NCBI RefSeq assembly: GCF_965227735.1
Contig: NZ_OZ245776.1
Location: 2,790,001 to 2,854,000, forward strand
Source of the DNA: Larkinella sp965227735
GTDB lineage: Bacteria; Bacteroidota; Bacteroidia; Cytophagales; Spirosomataceae
Direction of reading: 5' to 3'
DNA: 64,000 nt
Part shown: positions 60,827-64,000 of the stretch, one piece after another
Numbering within the stretch: position 1 is the first letter of the stretch
Layout of the letters: each line of letters begins with the position of its first letter
Position numbers and translations under genes: made by a program
The notes under the pieces: generated by a model
Seen by the model: only the letters and a program-made list of their open reading frames with translations
Database searches by the model: none
What the model was told of the DNA's origin: nothing

Positions 60827-63173
60827 ACTCCGAACGAAGTGAGGTGACCGGATTCATGCGGGCGGCTTTGATCGACTGGTAGCTCACGGTGAGGAAGGCA
60901 ATGAAAACCGCCAGCACCCCGGCCGTCGCAAACAGCCACCACGACAGATCGACCCGGTATTGAAACGTGTTTAGCCATTGTGAAATCGCCCACCATGCCA
61001 GCGGAGAAGCCAGCAGCAGCGCGACAAGAACCAGTTTCAGGAAGTCTTTGGAAACCAGTGAAACAATGCTGGATACCGACGCACCCAACACTTTCCGAAC
61101 GCCAATTTCTTTCATCCGCTGCTCCGCCGTGAAAGCCGCCAGCGCAAACAGTCCCAGACAGGAAATCAGGATGGCGAGTGTTCCGAAGTAATTGATGAGT
61201 GTATTGACCTGCTGTTCACCGCGGTACAGTTTTTCGTAGGCATCGTCCAGGAAATGATACTCAAACGGATAACTCGGATTAAATTCCCGCGTAACCCGTT
61301 CCAGTTCGTCGATGGCTTCGGTGGTTTTTCCTTTCTCCGTCCGCACCAGCAGATAGCTCGTATTGCCCGGTATCAGGGTTAAAATCAGGGGCGTAATCGG
61401 ACTGTGCAGCGATTGCAGGTGGAAATCTTTCATCAACCCGATGATCGGGCCTTTGCCCATCCAGAAACCCACCTGTTTGCCCACCGGATTCTTCATGCCC
61501 ATCATTTTAGCGGCCGCTTCGTTGATGATGTACGACGACGAATCGGCCTTGCGGGCACTCGAAAAATCCCGGCCCTCCACGAGCTGAATATTCATGGTCC
61601 TGATAAAATCATAGCCCACCGACATGGTCGCTGCATTCGAATTCTGATCCGGTTTTTGACCCGGCCAGGTCAAATCGCCGGAGGTAGACTCAATATTGAC
61701 GGGTAAGCTCATCGTTACCGATGCCGAAGCAATCGACGGGGTGCGAATCAGTTCCTGCCGAAAGGCCTCCATTTTCGTATAGGTATCCCCTTCCAGCGGC
61801 ACATACAGAACATTTTCGCGGTCAAGACCCAGATTTTTGGTGCGGATATAGTCCATCTGATGCGCTACGGCCAGCATACCGATGATCAGAAAAATGGATA
61901 ACGTAAACTGAAAAATGACCAGCGTCCGGCGAAACAAAACCGCTCCGGAACCAAACTTCAGGGTGCCTTTCAGAATGCGGATGGGTTGCAGCGACGACAG
62001 GAACAAGGCCGGATAACTGCCCGACACAAAGCCCGTGATTAGTACCAGAATCAGGATGCCCAGCCACAGCATCGGGTCTGCCAGATTCAGCGTGAGGTGT
62101 TTGGAGAAAACGGCATTGAAGGTCGGCAAAACTACGCTCACGATGCTCAGGGCCAGAAAAACCGCCAGCAGGCTCGTCAGTACCGACTCGCTCATGAACT
62201 GCCCGATCAGCGAAGACCGTAACGCGCCAACGACCTTCCGGACGCCCACTTCCTTCGCCCGCATGGCCGAGCGGGCCGTGGCCAGGTTCATGAAGTTGAC
62301 GCAGGCAATGAGCAGAATGAACAGGGCTACCAATGCAAAAATCCGCACATATTCGATCTTGCCCCCAACGGCCTTTCCGTTCTCATACTTTGCGTATAAA
62401 TGCACATCCTTCATGGGCTGAAGCGTTGGCACAGGCACCTCCTTCCAGTCGGTATTGCGCCGGTAAATTCCCTTCATGCCGCCTTCCGCTTTGGCCGGAT
62501 CAGCCTTTGGGTCCAGCCGGACGTAGGTCAAAAACGAGCTGTTGCCCCATTTTTTCTTCCAATCCTCCTCCTGCACGTCATAATTGATGATCCAGTCGAA
62601 CTGAAAAGTCGAGTTGCCCGGCAAATCTTCAATAACCGCTCCAACGGTATAATACGTTTTATTATCAAATTGCAGGCGTTTTCCGAGTACCTGGGTCGTG
62701 CCGAAAAACTTCTCAGCTACCCTCCGCGTAATAATAATCTGATCCAGCTTCGAGTGAGCCACCAGCGGGCTCCCGACAACGGCGGGATAATCGAAAAGCA
62801 GAAAAAAGTCTTTCGTTGCATAAAACCCTTGTTGCTTCACCGATTTCTCGCCCACTTTCAGAAGTTTTTCTTCCGGAAACTGCACTTTGGCCGCGTAGCG
62901 TACTTCCGGCACATCGCGTTTCAAAGCTTCAGCCAGCGGGCCCGGTGTGACGGTATTGGTATAGATGATACCCTGAGCGGTGCTATTGGTCCGGACGAAG
63001 AAAATGTTGTCGAGATGGGGTAAAAACCGGTCGTAGCTCAACTCGTCATTGACCCAAAGACCAATCATCAGGCTACACGACATGCCGAGGGCCAGGCCAA
63101 AAATATTGATAAAGGAAAAGAGCTTGTTTTTCAGCAGGCTCCGCCAGGCAATTTTAAGGTAGCTCGTCAGCAT
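60825..63173 (-). CDS. ABC transporter permease P19 (MacB_PCD/FtsX), first gene of P19-P18 unit
   Basis: 782 residues, MLTSYLKIAWRSLLKNKLFS, no prefix. TM1 in GLALGMSCSLMIGLWVNDE. First periplasmic domain with KFFGTTQVLGKRLQFDN. FtsX motif MRAKEVGVRKVVGALRSSL, second FtsX motif AEQRMKEIGVRKVLGASVSS with LVSKDFLKLV, tail NPVTSLRSE. By body it goes with P8, P13 and P15 (NGKAVGGKIEYVRIF before TM2; YIRTKNLGLDREN after TM5). It has the same promoter layout as P4: sigma-54-like element 39 bp and palindrome pair 109 bp from the start, although P4 belongs to another body subfamily. Confidence 0.95.
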   Translation of the reverse strand: MLTSYLKIAWRSLLKNKLFSFINIFGLALGMSCSLMIGLWVNDELSYDRFLPHLDNIFFVRTNSTAQGIIYTNTVTPGPLAEALKRDVPEVRYAAKVQFPEEKLLKVGEKSVKQQGFYATKDFFLLFDYPAVVGSPLVAHSKLDQIIITRRVAEKFFGTTQVLGKRLQFDNKTYYTVGAVIEDLPGNSTFQFDWIINYDVQEEDWKKKWGNSSFLTYVRLDPKADPAKAEGGMKGIYRRNTDWKEVPVPTLQPMKDVHLYAKYENGKAVGGKIEYVRIFALVALFILLIACVNFMNLATARSAMRAKEVGVRKVVGALRSSLIGQFMSESVLTSLLAVFLALSIVSVVLPTFNAVFSKHLTLNLADPMLWLGILILVLITGFVSGSYPALFLSSLQPIRILKGTLKFGSGAVLFRRTLVIFQFTLSIFLIIGMLAVAHQMDYIRTKNLGLDRENVLYVPLEGDTYTKMEAFRQELIRTPSIASASVTMSLPVNIESTSGDLTWPGQKPDQNSNAATMSVGYDFIRTMNIQLVEGRDFSSARKADSSSYIINEAAAKMMGMKNPVGKQVGFWMGKGPIIGLMKDFHLQSLHSPITPLILTLIPGNTSYLLVRTEKGKTTEAIDELERVTREFNPSYPFEYHFLDDAYEKLYRGEQQVNTLINYFGTLAILISCLGLFALAAFTAEQRMKEIGVRKVLGASVSSIVSLVSKDFLKLVLVALLLASPLAWWAISQWLNTFQYRVDLSWWLFATAGVLAVFIAFLTVSYQSIKAARMNPVTSLRSE

Positions 63174-63211
63174 GGGTTTCAGCAGAATAGGAAGACGTAT
63201 CCGTGCTTTCT

Positions 63212-63227
63212 CCCAAATGGCATACCA
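63212..63227 (-). promoter_or_regulatory. sigma-54-like promoter element of P19
   Basis: On the minus strand TGGTATGCCATTTGGG keeps GG and TTTG at RpoN spacing but has GG instead of GC at -12. It starts 39 bp from the P19 ATG, as in P4. Confidence 0.4.
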
Positions 63228-63241
63228 GAATCAATAAAATA

Positions 63242-63261
63242 CTCACAATCAATTTCTTACT
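63242..63261 (-). promoter_or_regulatory. leader motif upstream of P19, weaker copy
   Basis: CTCACAATCAATTTCTTACT matches the P15 word (CTGACTATCAAATCCTTACA) at 15 of 20 positions and lies 69 bp from the start, as in P4. Confidence 0.35.
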
Positions 63262-63281
63262 AAAAAGTAAATAAAATAAAA

Positions 63282-63319
63282 TGTCCGTAAACGGACGGTT
63301 TTCCGGCCATTTGCGGACA
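63282..63319. promoter_or_regulatory. paired palindromic sites upstream of P19
   Basis: TGTCCGTAAACGGACG at 63282-63297 and a half-degenerate CGGCC-ATTTGC-GGACA at 63304-63319, centres 22 bp apart. They begin 109 bp from the P19 start. Confidence 0.55.
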
Positions 63320-63376
63320 AATTCTTGAACTCGGATTACGCAGATTAAAGGATTAACTAGGATAGATCCTAAAGGA

Positions 63377-64000
63377 TCATTCCGAACGCAGGGAGGTCAC
63401 CGGATTCATCAAAGCCGCTTTGATACTTTGGAACGAAACCGTCAACAATGCAATCAGAATCGCCAGCGCACCCGCCAGCACAAACATCCAGACGCTCAGG
63501 CTAATGCGGTAATCAAACTGCGACAGCCAGTCGTTCAGGAAATAAGCCGCCAGGGGCGATGCCAGCAGACAGGCGACGATCACCAGCCCGACGAACTCGC
63601 GTGACAACAACCCCCACAAACTCCCCACACTGGCTCCCAACACCTTGCGAATCCCGACTTCTTTGGTCCGCTGTTCGGCGAGAGAAGCCGCCAGACCGAA
63701 CAAACCCAGGCAGGCAATGAAAATGGCCAGAACCGCAAACACACCCGCCAGTTTTCCGATCAGTTCTTCCTGCCTGAACTTGCGATTATAGGCATCGTCG
63801 ACAAACTGGTAATCGAAGGGAAAAGCCGGGTTGAATTTCTGAAAAATGGGTTCGATCCGCGCCAGTGCTTCGGTGGTGTTGAGATTCGGAGCCAACCGAA
63901 AAATCACGTAACGTTCAAACGGACGACCGGTGATCAGAATCAGCGGATTAACGGGCGTGTAGGGTGACTCGATGATCGAATTTTCGACTACGCCGACGAT
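63377..64000 (-). CDS. ABC transporter permease P20, C-terminal 207 residues only
   Basis: The frame is open to the window edge, so the start lies beyond 64000. The visible part begins IVGVVENSIIESPYTPVNPL, within the second periplasmic domain, then TM6, the FtsX motif AEQRTKEVGIRKVLGASVGS, LWGLLSREFVGLVIVACLLA, an AAYFLNDWL segment and the tail NPVTSLRSE. The AYFL and LWGLLS-F features group it with P5 and P10. In that group the sequence before AEQ is usually LASFVAEQ or LASFMAEQ; here it is LAASLAEQ. It would be co-directional with P19, but the 203-bp gap holds the P19 promoter. Confidence 0.93.
   Translation of the reverse strand: MVGVVENSIIESPYTPVNPLILITGRPFERYVIFRLAPNLNTTEALARIEPIFQKFNPAFPFDYQFVDDAYNRKFRQEELIGKLAGVFAVLAIFIACLGLFGLAASLAEQRTKEVGIRKVLGASVGSLWGLLSREFVGLVIVACLLASPLAAYFLNDWLSQFDYRISLSVWMFVLAGALAILIALLTVSFQSIKAALMNPVTSLRSE

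Noticed and set aside
1..64000. tRNA, rRNA, phage, replication origin or integrase genes
   Set aside because: None seen on either strand.

Overview
The window looks like a chromosome segment of a Cytophagales bacterium (Bacteroidota, probably Spirosoma/Larkinella-like). The basis is moderate GC, protein families typical of that group (two-domain FtsX-like permeases ending in SLRSE, PadR regulators, PAS/GAF kinases, a DUF4097 protein), A-rich translation starts without a clear Shine-Dalgarno, and typical Bacteroidota palindromic intergenic repeats. The genus call is inference.

About 48 of the 64 kb encodes 20 paralogous ABC-transporter permeases of the MacB_PCD/FtsX superfamily, named P1-P20 here in coordinate order; P1 and P20 are cut by the window edges. 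Each complete one has two halves, each with a periplasmic domain and an FtsX membrane domain. None has Walker motifs, and no ABC ATPase, HlyD-type adaptor or TolC-like gene lies in the window, so any ATPase must come from elsewhere.

Layout. (1) 1-11019, minus strand: P4, P3, P2, a secreted DUF4097 18-residue-repeat protein, then P1. (2) 11355-22782, plus strand: a PadR regulator (PadR1) then P5-P8, all with an extra N-terminal 'permease prefix' domain of type I. (3) 22783-23298: a MITE-like element inserted into an intergenic repeat. (4) 44579 down to 23299, minus strand: PadR2, then P14, P13, P12, P11, P10, P9 (type II prefix, except P10 which has none), then a soluble PAS/GAF sensor kinase and a receiver-kinase hybrid. 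(5) 44795-49561: a metabolic island with a secreted alpha/beta hydrolase, a cytoplasmic trehalase, a small membrane protein and a Tat-exported mannonate dehydratase. (6) 49659-64000: prefix-less P15-P20 on the minus strand, with a DoxX-like gene and an AT-richer Uma2-like gene.

Three patterns tie this together. Four transcription units (P4, PadR1, PadR2, P19) share one promoter layout: a sigma-54-like -24/-12 element near the start codon and a pair of 16-bp palindromes TGTMC-N6-GKACA, 21-22 bp apart, beginning about 97-109 bp upstream of the ATG. This suggests one enhancer-binding regulator controls much of the array. Prefix-bearing permeases occur only in the two PadR-headed blocks, one prefix type per PadR. 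In those blocks the gaps carry a heptamer-based inverted repeat, and the prefix DNA can be almost identical between neighbours whose permease bodies are very different (P7/P8: 176 of 178 bp), which points to gene conversion or cassette exchange. I propose, as inference, a co-regulated, recombining array of interchangeable permeases sharing ATPases encoded elsewhere.
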